From positions 344,092 through 408,091 of the forward strand of contig JADJFV010000004.1 of the NCBI GenBank assembly GCA_016708435.1: DNA of 64,000 bases. The letters run 5' to 3'. The stretch is from Leptospiraceae bacterium (GTDB lineage: Bacteria; Spirochaetota; Leptospiria; Leptospirales; Leptospiraceae). A program made the translations under genes and the position numbers. Each line of letters opens with the position of its first letter. Position 1 is the first letter of the stretch. Positions 18,343 through 26,504 of the stretch are shown piece by piece. The notes under the pieces are model-generated. The model had not been told where the DNA came from, ran no database searches, and worked only from the letters and a program-made list of their open reading frames with translations.

Positions 18343-18948
18343 TTAAACATGGACAAAGGTTCGAAAGGTTAGATTAATTCTAGGTTTATGAATTCTTTTG
18401 GACTTGGGAAGAGCGTGTAGCCAATTTGTTTGGGTTGTTCCTTTCATTACCAGCAGGCTTCCGTGCTCAAGTGTTACGAATAAAGATTGGTTAGTCTTTT
18501 TATGTTTAAAATAAAATTTGCGCTCTGCCCCAAAACTTAATGACGCAATACAAGTATTTTCCCCAAGCGATTTCTCATCGTCACTATGCCAGGACATTCC
18601 TTCGTCTCCGTCATGGTATAGATTTAGAAGACAGGAATTAAATTTGATACCGGATAATTCTTCAACTTTGCGTCTAAGTATAATTAGCTCCTCTGTCCAT
18701 TCCAATGCTCTCTTTTCGGTGTTTGAATAGGAATAGTTGAAACCTGCATCTCCATACCAGGCTACTTTTCTTTTAGTGGTGATATGCTTTCCGAAAATAA
18801 TGACTTCATCGTTTTTCCACTCGATAGTATTTAGGAGCTTGGTTAAATACTCATTTGCCTCTATCTTATCGAATATAACTCCATAGTATTCCGCAATCCC
18901 ATCATACGGCAAAACATTATAAGCCCCTTTTTGAGTAAATAAGTTCAT
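18343..18948 (-). CDS. alkB: AlkB-family 2-oxoglutarate/Fe(II) dioxygenase
   Basis: A 201-residue protein that fits the AlkB/ALKBH2-3 fold and removes alkyl groups from DNA bases. The Fe(II) ligands are visible: WHSDDE gives the HxD pair (about residues 121-123) and WLHALPK gives the distal His. The 2-oxoglutarate-binding Arg residues lie in RINLTFRTF near the C-terminus. The family's NLYHDGDEGMSWHSDDE stretch is intact. It sits 45 bases upstream of the recQ-linked small ORF on the same strand, consistent with a DNA-repair group. Confidence 0.95.
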   Translation of the reverse strand: MNLFTQKGAYNVLPYDGIAEYYGVIFDKIEANEYLTKLLNTIEWKNDEVIIFGKHITTKRKVAWYGDAGFNYSYSNTEKRALEWTEELIILRRKVEELSGIKFNSCLLNLYHDGDEGMSWHSDDEKSLGENTCIASLSFGAERKFYFKHKKTNQSLFVTLEHGSLLVMKGTTQTNWLHALPKSKRIHKPRINLTFRTFVHV

Positions 18949-19019
18949 TGTATTTTAATAATAACTGATTAAAACTGTTTTCATTTAATGTAAATGGGAT
19001 AAGAGTTATTTACCCCTGT

Positions 19020-19213
19020 CACCTCGAACATGCGAAGGCGAAGGGCGCGATCAAGCGCAGGGCGGAAAAATCGTGAGAGGTCTATTTTACTTAATGGTAT
19101 CGTTTTAAGCAAAATAGATTTCTCACATCAACCCTTTTGCTTAGCCGCAAATCCAGCCTGCAAGCGATGTTCGAAATGACTGTAAAAATCCTTTTTCGTT
19201 CATCCGTGGTAAT
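19020..19213. repeat. Composite intergenic repeat, copy 2
   Basis: It contains cgaacatgcgaaggcg (19025 on), the inverted repeat gagaggtctatttt (19075-19088) / aaaatagatttctc (19111-19124), tcgaaatgactgtaaaaatc (19171 on) and gttcatccgtggtaatctt (19199 on). It is the inverted counterpart of the block at 7893-8160. The 275-base gap between alkB and the YeaQ-type gene holds nothing else I can identify. Confidence 0.75.
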
Positions 19214-19223
19214 CTTTTAAAAG

Positions 19224-19472
19224 TTATTTTTTATTCAAAAAGGTATTGAATACCCATAGAAGTGCGAGTGCGCCGAGTAGGGCTGAGATTAGACTGCCAA
19301 TGATGCCGAAGGAGGCAAAGCCTATTAGCCGCAAGAGAAATCCACCAACAACGGAGCCAGCAATACCTAAGAGCATATTCTTTAAAAATCCAAAACCTTT
19401 TCCTTTAAATAAAAGCCCTGCAACATAACCAGCGATTGCTCCTATTATAATCATTCCAATTAATTGAAACAT
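19224..19472 (-). CDS. GlsB/YeaQ/YmgE-family membrane protein
   Basis: An 82-residue protein of three predicted membrane helices separated by glycine-rich turns (IGMIIIGAIAGYVAGLLFKG, GIAGSVVGGFLLRLIGF, LISALLGALALLWVF). This matches the small 'transglycosylase-associated' stress membrane family, whose exact role is unclear. It starts 14 bases after the caspase-like gene and may be its operon partner. Confidence 0.9.
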   Translation of the reverse strand: MFQLIGMIIIGAIAGYVAGLLFKGKGFGFLKNMLLGIAGSVVGGFLLRLIGFASFGIIGSLISALLGALALLWVFNTFLNKK

Positions 19473-19486
19473 ATTTGTTCTCCTTT

Positions 19487-21052
19487 TTATTTTAAATCTA
19501 CAATTTGAAAATCAGCAATGGTATCAGGCTTAGAAGTTGCCGGCGTTTGCTTGTCTTTTGTGAGTTCTTTTACTCTTTCTGATAAATACAAATCTAACAT
19601 ATTAATAGTAATTCGCCCTTTTTTTGAGTAGTCTGCTTTTCCATTTAACCCTTCTACTAGAGCCTTGGTAAATGCCCCGTTGCCCCAACTTTTATCTTCT
19701 AGAGAGAGTTGGTTTTTTGTCGAAGAGGTAAACACTACTATGCCGTTCTCTGCGTCGGATAGTTCATTGATTAAAATGGTAATATCAGATGGATTTCCTT
19801 TTCCGAAAACATTCGCCGAGTGACAGGTGTCTCCAAAGAAGATTACCTTCCCCTGAATTGAGTTTAGTGTATTCTTAATTTCTAAATAGGAAACGCCAGT
19901 GCTTTTAAATTTGTTTGGATCAAAGTTAGATGGAAGAAAATAGTAATTACCCAAGGCATCGTTTACTCCATGTCCTGAAATAAAAATCATAGCGTAGTCA
20001 TTTACCTTCGTTGCGTTTTGAATCCATTCCAAACCATCTAGTATATTACTCGTATTCGCCTCTTTGTCTAGCAATGTCTTTACTGTAATATCACTATACA
20101 TTTTGCCTTCTTGTTTTTCCATTGTCTTTACAAAATCAGTAGCGTCTTTCGAAGCAAATTGTAATTTTAAATCTGATTCATTGTAATCACTTACTCCAAT
20201 TGCAAGAATAAATAGTCTAGGTTTTTGAATTTGTTTTTCTGATTTATCTTCCCAGTCAATTATTAGATTTTCTGGCTCGCTAGTATTGTATTTACTCTGT
20301 GCGATGAGGCTAACAACACTATCGCGCGGCGGAATGTCAATTGTAATAGTTTTTGGTGGACTGTCTTTTTCTATCGAGACTAGATTCATACCTTTTGTTC
20401 CCGAGATTGGTCTTCCGTCGATTAATACTTTTATGCTTGTAACTGGATTTCCGGAAGGAGTTCTTACTTTGTATTGAATGGTTAAATGTCTATTTGCCGT
20501 TTTAAATACACTCTTCGGAGAAATGATTTCTACCACTGGCGGATAATGATCATTTAACTTACTTGTTTCATTTTTTCTACCGGAATCCTCATTCATTTTA
20601 GAAATAGTTTCTTGTTCATTTCCAATGTCTAAGATTTTGTCAATGATATCTGGTCGGTAGTATTTGGTCCTAAACTTAGCGAGTGGAAAGAAATCGGCAG
20701 CATGATCTTTTCCTCTATTTACATTCCATCCTAAAAATTCTTCTGTTCCAGGGGCTGTATCATAGTAACCGGAAGCAGTGCTGATTACCCATTTTCTTTT
20801 ATCCTTATGCAGAAATAAAGAAAGTAATTCTGTTCCGTCTTCTGTTTTATACCAACGAATCGTTCCATCTCCAAAGGCGGCTACTGCAAATTTACCGTTA
20901 CGGGTAAGGTTTACTTCCCATGCAATTCCGGGTGCAGGCGCTTTCCAAATCTCCTGTCCTGATTTATTGTAATAACGCAAATTCCATTCTGTTCCTAGAA
21001 TAAAATTATCATCTCGAATGGAAAGACATCTAGATGTTTCATGGTCTTCCAA
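19487..21052 (-). CDS. Caspase-like (peptidase C14) protein, C-terminal part of frameshifted gene
   Basis: A 521-codon open frame. It begins inside a WD40-like region (GIAWEVNLTRNGKFAVAAFG, FGDGTIRWY) and continues through an Ig-like linker to a caspase-fold domain from about residue 275 (RLFILAIGVSDYNES). The catalytic pair is present: His in FISGHGV and Cys in FFGDTCHSANVF. It is the 3' part of one gene with the WD40 segment at 21248-22180. The intervening 195 bases keep the protein sense in other frames, and three one-base insertions rejoin everything. Intact, it would be an exported propeller-caspase of about 900 residues. Whether the peptidase is made here is uncertain. Confidence 0.85.
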   Translation of the reverse strand: MEDHETSRCLSIRDDNFILGTEWNLRYYNKSGQEIWKAPAPGIAWEVNLTRNGKFAVAAFGDGTIRWYKTEDGTELLSLFLHKDKRKWVISTASGYYDTAPGTEEFLGWNVNRGKDHAADFFPLAKFRTKYYRPDIIDKILDIGNEQETISKMNEDSGRKNETSKLNDHYPPVVEIISPKSVFKTANRHLTIQYKVRTPSGNPVTSIKVLIDGRPISGTKGMNLVSIEKDSPPKTITIDIPPRDSVVSLIAQSKYNTSEPENLIIDWEDKSEKQIQKPRLFILAIGVSDYNESDLKLQFASKDATDFVKTMEKQEGKMYSDITVKTLLDKEANTSNILDGLEWIQNATKVNDYAMIFISGHGVNDALGNYYFLPSNFDPNKFKSTGVSYLEIKNTLNSIQGKVIFFGDTCHSANVFGKGNPSDITILINELSDAENGIVVFTSSTKNQLSLEDKSWGNGAFTKALVEGLNGKADYSKKGRITINMLDLYLSERVKELTKDKQTPATSKPDTIADFQIVDLK

Positions 21053-21247
21053 TACAATTCGATTGCCTTTGATTTGAGGGCTGTATTATTTTTCCAGTTG
21101 GATACTCTAAGGGAACTTGTGTCGGGTGCATCCATTCCACTTGTATCTAGCTCATCTAAAATAACCTTTTGTCAATAATGGAGAATTGAGCGAGTTCTCT
21201 TCCGAATTGAGCAAATCCAAATTGAACTTTCTTTCCATCTTCGGAAA

Positions 21248-22180
21248 CTAAAAAGTTGGATTGTCCATCTCTAAAATCAGGTGTGTCAGGAATTTACCAT
21301 TTCTCTGCGCCATTCCTCCTGCATACAAAGATTGTCCATCTTCAGACCAGGTGACCTTGCTTAAATCTCCATTGCTTACTCCAGAAGTAGAAGGGGCAAA
21401 TGCATAGTTGATGCTATCTGCTGTAATATCAAATACTTCAACTAGAGTTCCAAATTCATATCCAACAACAAGTTTACTTCCGTCCCCCGATACTCTCATC
21501 GAGATAGGTGTTTTTCCATTTTGGCCTGTTTTCCTATCTACTAATTTTAACTTTCCACTTTCTAGCGCGTAATAACGAATTGACCCATCCAGGCAGATTG
21601 TTATGATTTTAAGTGAACCATTGTGTAGAATAAATCCTGTGTCGTAACTTCTATCTCTGTAATCTAAATCTTCTGCGACTAAGTTAAAATTAGTTGCATT
21701 GTAGAGTTTAAATCCAAGTCTTAAATTGGCGGCTAGGTATTTCCCATCGGGAGAATACGCCATATGAAAAATGATTTCATTTACAGAAGGAATGGTTCTC
21801 TTTAAAATTCCTGTTTCTGTATCGAATATATAAATAAAGTATCCATCAGCTTCTTCCATACCTGTCCAGCCTGCTACTGCGAGAGTTTTACCGTCAGGCG
21901 AAAGAGCAACAGCGTTTACTTTTCCTTCATGTCCCGCAGCAACGGGAACACGAATTGTTTTAATGAGCTTTCCTGTTGATAGCTCCCATATCTTTGCAGT
22001 CTTATCAGTAGATGCTGTGGCTAATAAGCGATTGTCTCTATCCACACTAATCCTTCGAATGACAGCAGTGTGCATTCCTGCATTGACTCGAAGGATCGGA
22101 TCTGTTGAAATGCTTTCAGCTACTATACCCTGAAAACTAATTCCAAGAAAAAAAAGAGAAAGACATTTTATAAATCTCAT
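21248..22180 (-). CDS. WD40 propeller, N-terminal part of the same frameshifted caspase gene
   Basis: A 310-codon frame with a signal peptide (KCLSLFFLGISFQGIVA) and WD40/YVTN-like repeats (LLATASTDKTAKIWELSTGK, VNAVALSPDGKTLAVAGW, MAYSPDGKYLAANL). It stops at a TAG at 21248. Just upstream of that stop, another frame continues the propeller as TPDFRDGQSNFLVSEDGKKV, showing a lost base near 21283. It starts 9 bases after the FecR gene, suggesting one operon. It should act outside the inner membrane because of the signal peptide. Confidence 0.85.
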   Translation of the reverse strand: MRFIKCLSLFFLGISFQGIVAESISTDPILRVNAGMHTAVIRRISVDRDNRLLATASTDKTAKIWELSTGKLIKTIRVPVAAGHEGKVNAVALSPDGKTLAVAGWTGMEEADGYFIYIFDTETGILKRTIPSVNEIIFHMAYSPDGKYLAANLRLGFKLYNATNFNLVAEDLDYRDRSYDTGFILHNGSLKIITICLDGSIRYYALESGKLKLVDRKTGQNGKTPISMRVSGDGSKLVVGYEFGTLVEVFDITADSINYAFAPSTSGVSNGDLSKVTWSEDGQSLYAGGMAQRNGKFLTHLILEMDNPTF

Positions 22181-22189
22181 AGCAGAGCC

Positions 22190-22825
22190 TTATTGAAAGA
22201 TAAATCTATCCACATCTTCTTCGTTTACTACCTGTTTGCCGGAGTTAGTAAAGATAACATATTTCTTTCCCATTTGGTAAATCGAACCTTTTATAAGAGT
22301 GCCGTTTTTTAATAAGGCAGCTTCTGGTTGCTTTGGAAAGTCAGGAAGTTTTAATACTTCGGGCTGAAGATTAGGAATTGCTTTCTCTTCTTTTCTGTTA
22401 TCAATGAGAGTGAGTATTTCAGGTGTTTCCCATGTATTGCGTAACTTTGCTCCCTCGACTCCAACTAAATTATCCATTTCAACTTTTTTAGCTGTAGCAT
22501 CTGCTTCGCTTGTTGGCTCGGCTTTTTTAACAGAAGGCTTTTCTGAGCATCGGAGATTTAAAGTTGGAATAGGTGCTGTGGAGTATTCTGTGCGCATTGC
22601 TCTTCTTCTTAAACCTTCTGCATCTGCTTTTTCTAGAATATCTGCTTGTCGCTTAGGTGTTACTTCAATGGAATTTCCTGCACCTACATTTTGTGAATTA
22701 TGTTCTAAGTTAGAAACTAATTTTTGAATTTCGGGGGTATTCTCTATTACCTCATCTTCTTCTATTCCGGGTGCTCTTATTCTTGTTTGAACCACTCCTT
22801 CATACTTCAATCTTAGTTCCACCAT
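22190..22825 (-). CDS. C-terminal part of frameshifted ankyrin-FecR protein
   Basis: A 211-codon frame that continues the FecR gene after a frame break near 22805-22820. In the FecR frame the protein ends GGTKIEV; in this frame it resumes YEGVVQTRIRAPGIEEDEVI, as expected for the end of a FecR-type domain. The tail is Glu/Lys-rich and ends in a short module (LLKNGTLIKGSIYQMGKKYV, VDRFIFQ) that resembles the C-terminus of the lipoprotein at 23890-25197. The nominal ATG overlaps the upstream frame and is probably not a true start. Confidence 0.7.
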   Translation of the reverse strand: MVELRLKYEGVVQTRIRAPGIEEDEVIENTPEIQKLVSNLEHNSQNVGAGNSIEVTPKRQADILEKADAEGLRRRAMRTEYSTAPIPTLNLRCSEKPSVKKAEPTSEADATAKKVEMDNLVGVEGAKLRNTWETPEILTLIDNRKEEKAIPNLQPEVLKLPDFPKQPEAALLKNGTLIKGSIYQMGKKYVIFTNSGKQVVNEEDVDRFIFQ

Positions 22826-23531
22826 CTGGTGCTACGTTTACATCGAATGCTGTTCCTCTTACTCCGGCCGTCACTGTGGGGGTAATCGCCTGTATCTTCT
22901 CGCCAGTAAATACTTTTTCTACTTTAAATAATGCGGAGCCTTGTTTAACAAAACCAGAAAAAATATTCTCTTCGGGTGTTTCTTTAAATTTCAAAGTTGC
23001 AAGAGTTTCTTCTCTGAGTCGAATGATAAATTCTGATTGAGATTGTTTTACCTGGATTTCGCAATTGGATTTTTTTCCAACATAGATGGTTTGATTTTCT
23101 AATACCATATCACCGACATGTAGTTTTTTGTTTTCAGAGGAAACATCTCCCACTACAGTCAAGACGATTGCCGTTGCACCGCTCTTCTTAACAGCTTGCT
23201 CTTCGCTCTCCAGGTATTCTTTGATGATTCTATTTCCTCTCGCCGCTGCCATGATTGCCGCCGTCCAACCGTTTGTATTCTTAGCGAGCACATCTGCTTT
23301 GTTATCGACTAGAAATTTTACAATTGGGAAATAATCATTATTTGCCGCAAACATTAGCGCGCTTGTTCCGAGAGAGTCTTTATAATTAATATTTGCTTTT
23401 TCTGAGAGTGATTTTTTTACTCCATCTAAATTTCCACTGCTAGCAGACTCCAATAAATCTGTGTTCGCGTCTCCGTATAAAAAGGAGTAGGAGAATAAAA
23501 AGAGAAAGCAAAGTTTAGGTATACGTTTCAT
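22800..23531 (-). CDS. Ankyrin-repeat / FecR-domain exported protein (N-terminal part)
   Basis: A 243-codon frame with a signal peptide (LCFLFLFSYSFLYG), then ankyrin repeats around residues 23-110 (LGTSALMFAANNDYFPIVKF, NGWTAAIMAAARGNRIIKEY), then a FecR-like domain (VGDVSSENKKLHVGDMVLEN, ITPTVTAGVRGTAFDV). FecR domains in this setting are periplasmic binding or sensing modules. The frame closes at TGA in the middle of the domain; a two-base insertion restores one protein of about 447 residues with the 22190-22825 frame. It is first in the minus-strand group with the WD40-caspase gene. Confidence 0.82.
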   Translation of the reverse strand: MKRIPKLCFLFLFSYSFLYGDANTDLLESASSGNLDGVKKSLSEKANINYKDSLGTSALMFAANNDYFPIVKFLVDNKADVLAKNTNGWTAAIMAAARGNRIIKEYLESEEQAVKKSGATAIVLTVVGDVSSENKKLHVGDMVLENQTIYVGKKSNCEIQVKQSQSEFIIRLREETLATLKFKETPEENIFSGFVKQGSALFKVEKVFTGEKIQAITPTVTAGVRGTAFDVNVAPDGGTKIEV

Positions 23532-23889
23532 TTACAATAACCTTATTAGGAATTTACTCTAAACTAATATCTCTTTTTCTTCAGTCAATTCGATCTCAGC
23601 AACGCGTGATTTGCAAGTAGTTGCCTAAGAATTTTAAATTGGAATGTGTAAAAACAAAGAAATTCATGTTATGCACATTCCAAATGACAACCTATTTTTT
23701 TTGTCAGCTAGTCGAATTCACTCCAATAGGAGAGTTGTTTTGAGTATATTGTTCAATGAATAGCTAGTAAGTGCTTTTGTAAATAGTAAATTTATTAACT
23801 TGTTGTAACAAGGAGACAAAAAAGGGTTGCCAATAAGCTTAACCATTTTTAATTTAAAATTCGTCACCAATTACGAGGAAAAAATCATA
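23532..23889. promoter_or_regulatory. Divergent intergenic region with inverted repeat
   Basis: The region separates the ankyrin-FecR gene (-) from the lipoprotein gene (+) and must hold both promoters. The one clear structure is a perfect 10-bp inverted repeat, ttggaatgtg (23639-23648) and cacattccaa (23674-23683), with a 25-base spacer; it could be an operator. On the minus strand TTGACT followed about 16 bases later by TAGTTT (near 23580) is a weak promoter candidate. I see no gene here. Confidence 0.4.
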
Positions 23890-25197
23890 ATGAAAAACTC
23901 TTTATTACTACTCATTCTACTCGCTCCTTTTTTTTCAAGCTGTTCCACCTTTTCTAAATTTTTCGCAAGTCCACCACCACCAGCTCCTCCTGCTTATGTA
24001 GCACCAAGAATTTACCCAGAAAAAATCAATCTCAGTGAAGTGAAAGTTGAGTCAATCAATGAATTGCCAACCGAGCCGCTGGGTGTTTACAAAGGCTCAG
24101 ATGGAAACAACTATCTATTCCTGAATTTGAACTATGAAAATTCTGGACTTTCCGTTATTGAAGCCATTAAAGCGGGAGAGATTTTAGATAACAATATTAT
24201 CGTTCGCGATAACACAGGAAAAATCATCGGCTCGGATGTTGTAAACTTTCAAGCCTTTTCGACTGTAGAGAAAAAGATTTATCAGAATACACAAGAGATT
24301 GTAAGAACCAAAGATGGTTTTGAAACTCCTGTTCGTCCTCAATCTGGCAAAAGAGAATTAGATCCAGAAGTTTCTACAAGCTACCAAAGCAAAATTTATA
24401 CTGAGAAAGAAAGAGTTCCACAAGTTATCAAATTAAACGAGCTTCCTCAAAATAATTCCTATATTTCTATCAATTTAGAATTAGTTTATATTGAGCCATT
24501 TATTCAACAAATCTGTAATCAAAACAGCAAGACAAAAGAGCCTTGCAGTTTTGTAGACGAAGTTGTTAGAAAAGATGTAAGAGAAGCTAACAAGAAAAAG
24601 CTAGATGCAATCATTGCGGAATACCAAAAGAACAACGACAAAGCACCAGTTGATAAAAAAAGTCCTAAGAAATTTGTTCTAACAGCTTCTGAAATACAAA
24701 CCTTCAAAGACAAAATGAGATCGACTGTTATTAAGACAGGAACAACTCTAGAAGGGGAAAAAACTAAAATCGCATCTTCTGTTGTAGATGTTGAAAAAGC
24801 AAAACTCAATTATAGAGAATGGAACTTAGTAAGCATACCAAAGTATTTCCAAATCAACACAGAAGTGATTAAACCTCTTATAGGTGGAGTAAATGCTTCT
24901 GGTAATTCCTTAACACCAGCTCCTCCTGTTAATACAGTTGGACAAGAAAACGCTGTTGCTCCTTCTTCTACAAATACTGTAACTCCAAACACAAATACAG
25001 TTGTTCCAGCGGCTAATACCATTAATCCAAGCAGTCCACTCCCGATTGAAGGTTTCTCTGATACCGTTACTCTAAAGAACGGAATAGTTTACAGAAATGT
25101 AAAAGCAACTATCAAAGAAACTACTGTCTTAATTACAGCGCAAGACGGTAAAACAATGGAGATTAACAAATCTGAATTAGTTAGCATTAAGAAATAA
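23890..25197 (+). CDS. Putative lipoprotein, unknown function
   Basis: A 435-residue lipoprotein. The signal peptide MKNSLLLLILLAPFFSS is followed by the lipid Cys (SSC lipobox) and a Pro/Ala linker (PPPPAPPAYVAP). I chose the ATG at 23890 because GAGGAAA lies just upstream and a signal peptide follows at once; an in-frame ATG at 23827 would add 21 unrelated residues. The middle is soluble and charged. An Asn/Thr/Pro-rich linker (NTVTPNTNTVVPAANT) leads to a C-terminal module (VTLKNGIVYRNVKATIKETT) similar to the end of the neighbouring FecR protein. No known family. Confidence 0.78.
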   Translation: MKNSLLLLILLAPFFSSCSTFSKFFASPPPPAPPAYVAPRIYPEKINLSEVKVESINELPTEPLGVYKGSDGNNYLFLNLNYENSGLSVIEAIKAGEILDNNIIVRDNTGKIIGSDVVNFQAFSTVEKKIYQNTQEIVRTKDGFETPVRPQSGKRELDPEVSTSYQSKIYTEKERVPQVIKLNELPQNNSYISINLELVYIEPFIQQICNQNSKTKEPCSFVDEVVRKDVREANKKKLDAIIAEYQKNNDKAPVDKKSPKKFVLTASEIQTFKDKMRSTVIKTGTTLEGEKTKIASSVVDVEKAKLNYREWNLVSIPKYFQINTEVIKPLIGGVNASGNSLTPAPPVNTVGQENAVAPSSTNTVTPNTNTVVPAANTINPSSPLPIEGFSDTVTLKNGIVYRNVKATIKETTVLITAQDGKTMEINKSELVSIKK

Positions 25198-25213
25198 GTT
25201 TTCCTTCCTTACT

Positions 25214-25243
25214 AAATCCCCCAAGCGGCAACGGGGGATTTTT
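25214..25243 (+). terminator. Rho-independent terminator of the lipoprotein gene
   Basis: Stem aaatccccc (25214-25222) pairs with gggggattt (25233-25241) around a 10-base loop, followed by more T residues. It begins 16 bases after the stop codon at 25197. Confidence 0.85.
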
Positions 25244-25352
25244 CCACAACCACGCTTTGAAGCAAAGGCACGGTAAATAAATTCCATGTAATTCCACTTT
25301 CAGCTAAACTAAGACAGTTGACAAAACTTCTGACATCCGAGAGACTCGCTTT

Positions 25353-26258
25353 ATGGCAATCGCTCTAGCAAATCCAATCTATGACACTGTTTTCAAATTC
25401 CTTCTGGAAGATATGGACATTGCACGCGAACTTATCTCGGAAATTATCCATCAGGAAATACTTTCCATTGAAGTAAAGCCACAAGAGAGCACGGTCACAG
25501 TAGACAAAAAGCAATCGGGCGTTGCCGAAAAAAATGAAGTCCAAGAAGAACATAGAGAGCACACATCTTTTCTCACAGTATATCGATTAGATTTCGTAGC
25601 AGAAATCAAAACGAGCGAAGGCGTAAAGAAAGTTCTAATTGAACTGCAAAAGGCGAAACTTTCCACGGACATCATGCGTTTTAGAAAATACCTAGGTGAA
25701 CAATACAGCAAAGACTCTCTTCCAATCATTACGATTTATTTTATCGGTTATGCATTTGACAGAAATCTTCCGAAGGTAATCGAAGTTGCCCGCATGTTCC
25801 GTGATCGTCTGACTGGAAATGTAGCCGACCGACAAAAGAATGAATTTATCGACAGTCTAACTCATGACTCGTTTGTAATCCAGCTCTATGAATTGAAGAC
25901 AGAAATGAGAAATCGTCTAGAAAAAGCTCTCAGCATTTTTAGTCAGGCGGCGGAGAAGTTGAAAGATCATATAGTATATTATGATTATCCTCTCGATGAT
26001 GAACTCCAACAGAAGATTGTGCGCCGACTCAATTATGCCGCATCCGATGAAAAACTGAAGCGTCAAATGGATTTGGAAGAAGAAATTCTAATGGAGCTTC
26101 AAGACCTAGAAAGAAAAATTGAGAATCAGGAAAGGGCTATCGAAGAAAGCAGAAAGACAATTGAAGAAAGCAGAAAGACAATCGAAGAAAAAGAAAGGAC
26201 AATCGAAGAAAAAGACAGACTGATCCAAGAACTCATGAAAAAACTAGAAGGCAAGTAA
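25353..26258 (+). CDS. Rpn-family / PD-(D/E)XK nuclease transposase-like protein
   Basis: A 301-residue protein resembling the Rpn/PDDEXK_2 family, which carries a restriction-like nuclease fold and is linked to recombination or defence. It opens NPIYDTVFKFLLEDMDIARE, typical of the family. The core YRLDFVAEIK followed by KKVLIELQKAK gives the D...ExQ active-site pattern (about residues 79-99). The C-terminus is a coiled coil made of exact heptads (AIEESRK, TIEESRK, TIEEKER, TIEEKDR) encoded by a 21-bp tandem repeat. It stands alone with a terminator before it. The short frame after it may be a relic. Confidence 0.85.
   Translation: MAIALANPIYDTVFKFLLEDMDIARELISEIIHQEILSIEVKPQESTVTVDKKQSGVAEKNEVQEEHREHTSFLTVYRLDFVAEIKTSEGVKKVLIELQKAKLSTDIMRFRKYLGEQYSKDSLPIITIYFIGYAFDRNLPKVIEVARMFRDRLTGNVADRQKNEFIDSLTHDSFVIQLYELKTEMRNRLEKALSIFSQAAEKLKDHIVYYDYPLDDELQQKIVRRLNYAASDEKLKRQMDLEEEILMELQDLERKIENQERAIEESRKTIEESRKTIEEKERTIEEKDRLIQELMKKLEGK
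26130..26234 (+). repeat. 21-bp tandem repeat in coding sequence
   Basis: Four 21-base units begin at 26130, 26151, 26172 and 26193, with a diverged fifth at 26214. Each encodes one heptad of a coiled coil (for example RKTIEES). Units 2 and 3 differ at three positions. Whole-unit gain or loss would keep the frame. Confidence 0.85.
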
Positions 26259-26295
26259 ACATAGACTGGTTATTTTGATTCAGAAGCATAAATAA

Positions 26296-26442
26296 GTGGA
26301 AGTTTTTACTAAATCATTGGTTGACAAATGGATGTTTTCTGAATCAGATGATTCGGGTATAATCAAATTAGCCTCGATAGATTGTATTTTACAATTAAAT
26401 GATGTATATGACAAAGTAGTAGTGCTGGAAGAACAAAAGTGA
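26296..26442 (+). CDS. Possible small ORF or gene fragment
   Basis: A GTG-started frame of 48 codons (VEVFTKSLVDKWMFSESDDS, then IIKLASIDCILQLNDVYDKV, ending LEEQK). The sequence looks protein-like, but there is no clear ribosome site. It could be a small protein or the tail of a lost gene. It lies between the Rpn gene and the convergent REC-kinase gene. Confidence 0.35.
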   Translation: MEVFTKSLVDKWMFSESDDSGIIKLASIDCILQLNDVYDKVVVLEEQK

Positions 26443-26504
26443 AGCGAAATATATAAAGGTGAAATTATCAAATTTCGCTTTCTTAAAACATCAATGGTAA
26501 ACTA

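Noticed and set aside
25318..25323. TTGACA before the Rpn-type gene as a -35 box
   Set aside because: It is only 30 bases from the ATG and no -10-like hexamer lies at a proper distance.
26442..26480. Stem aagcgaaat / atttcgctt as a bidirectional terminator
   Set aside because: The stem is only 9 bp with a 21-base loop and no convincing T-run on either strand.
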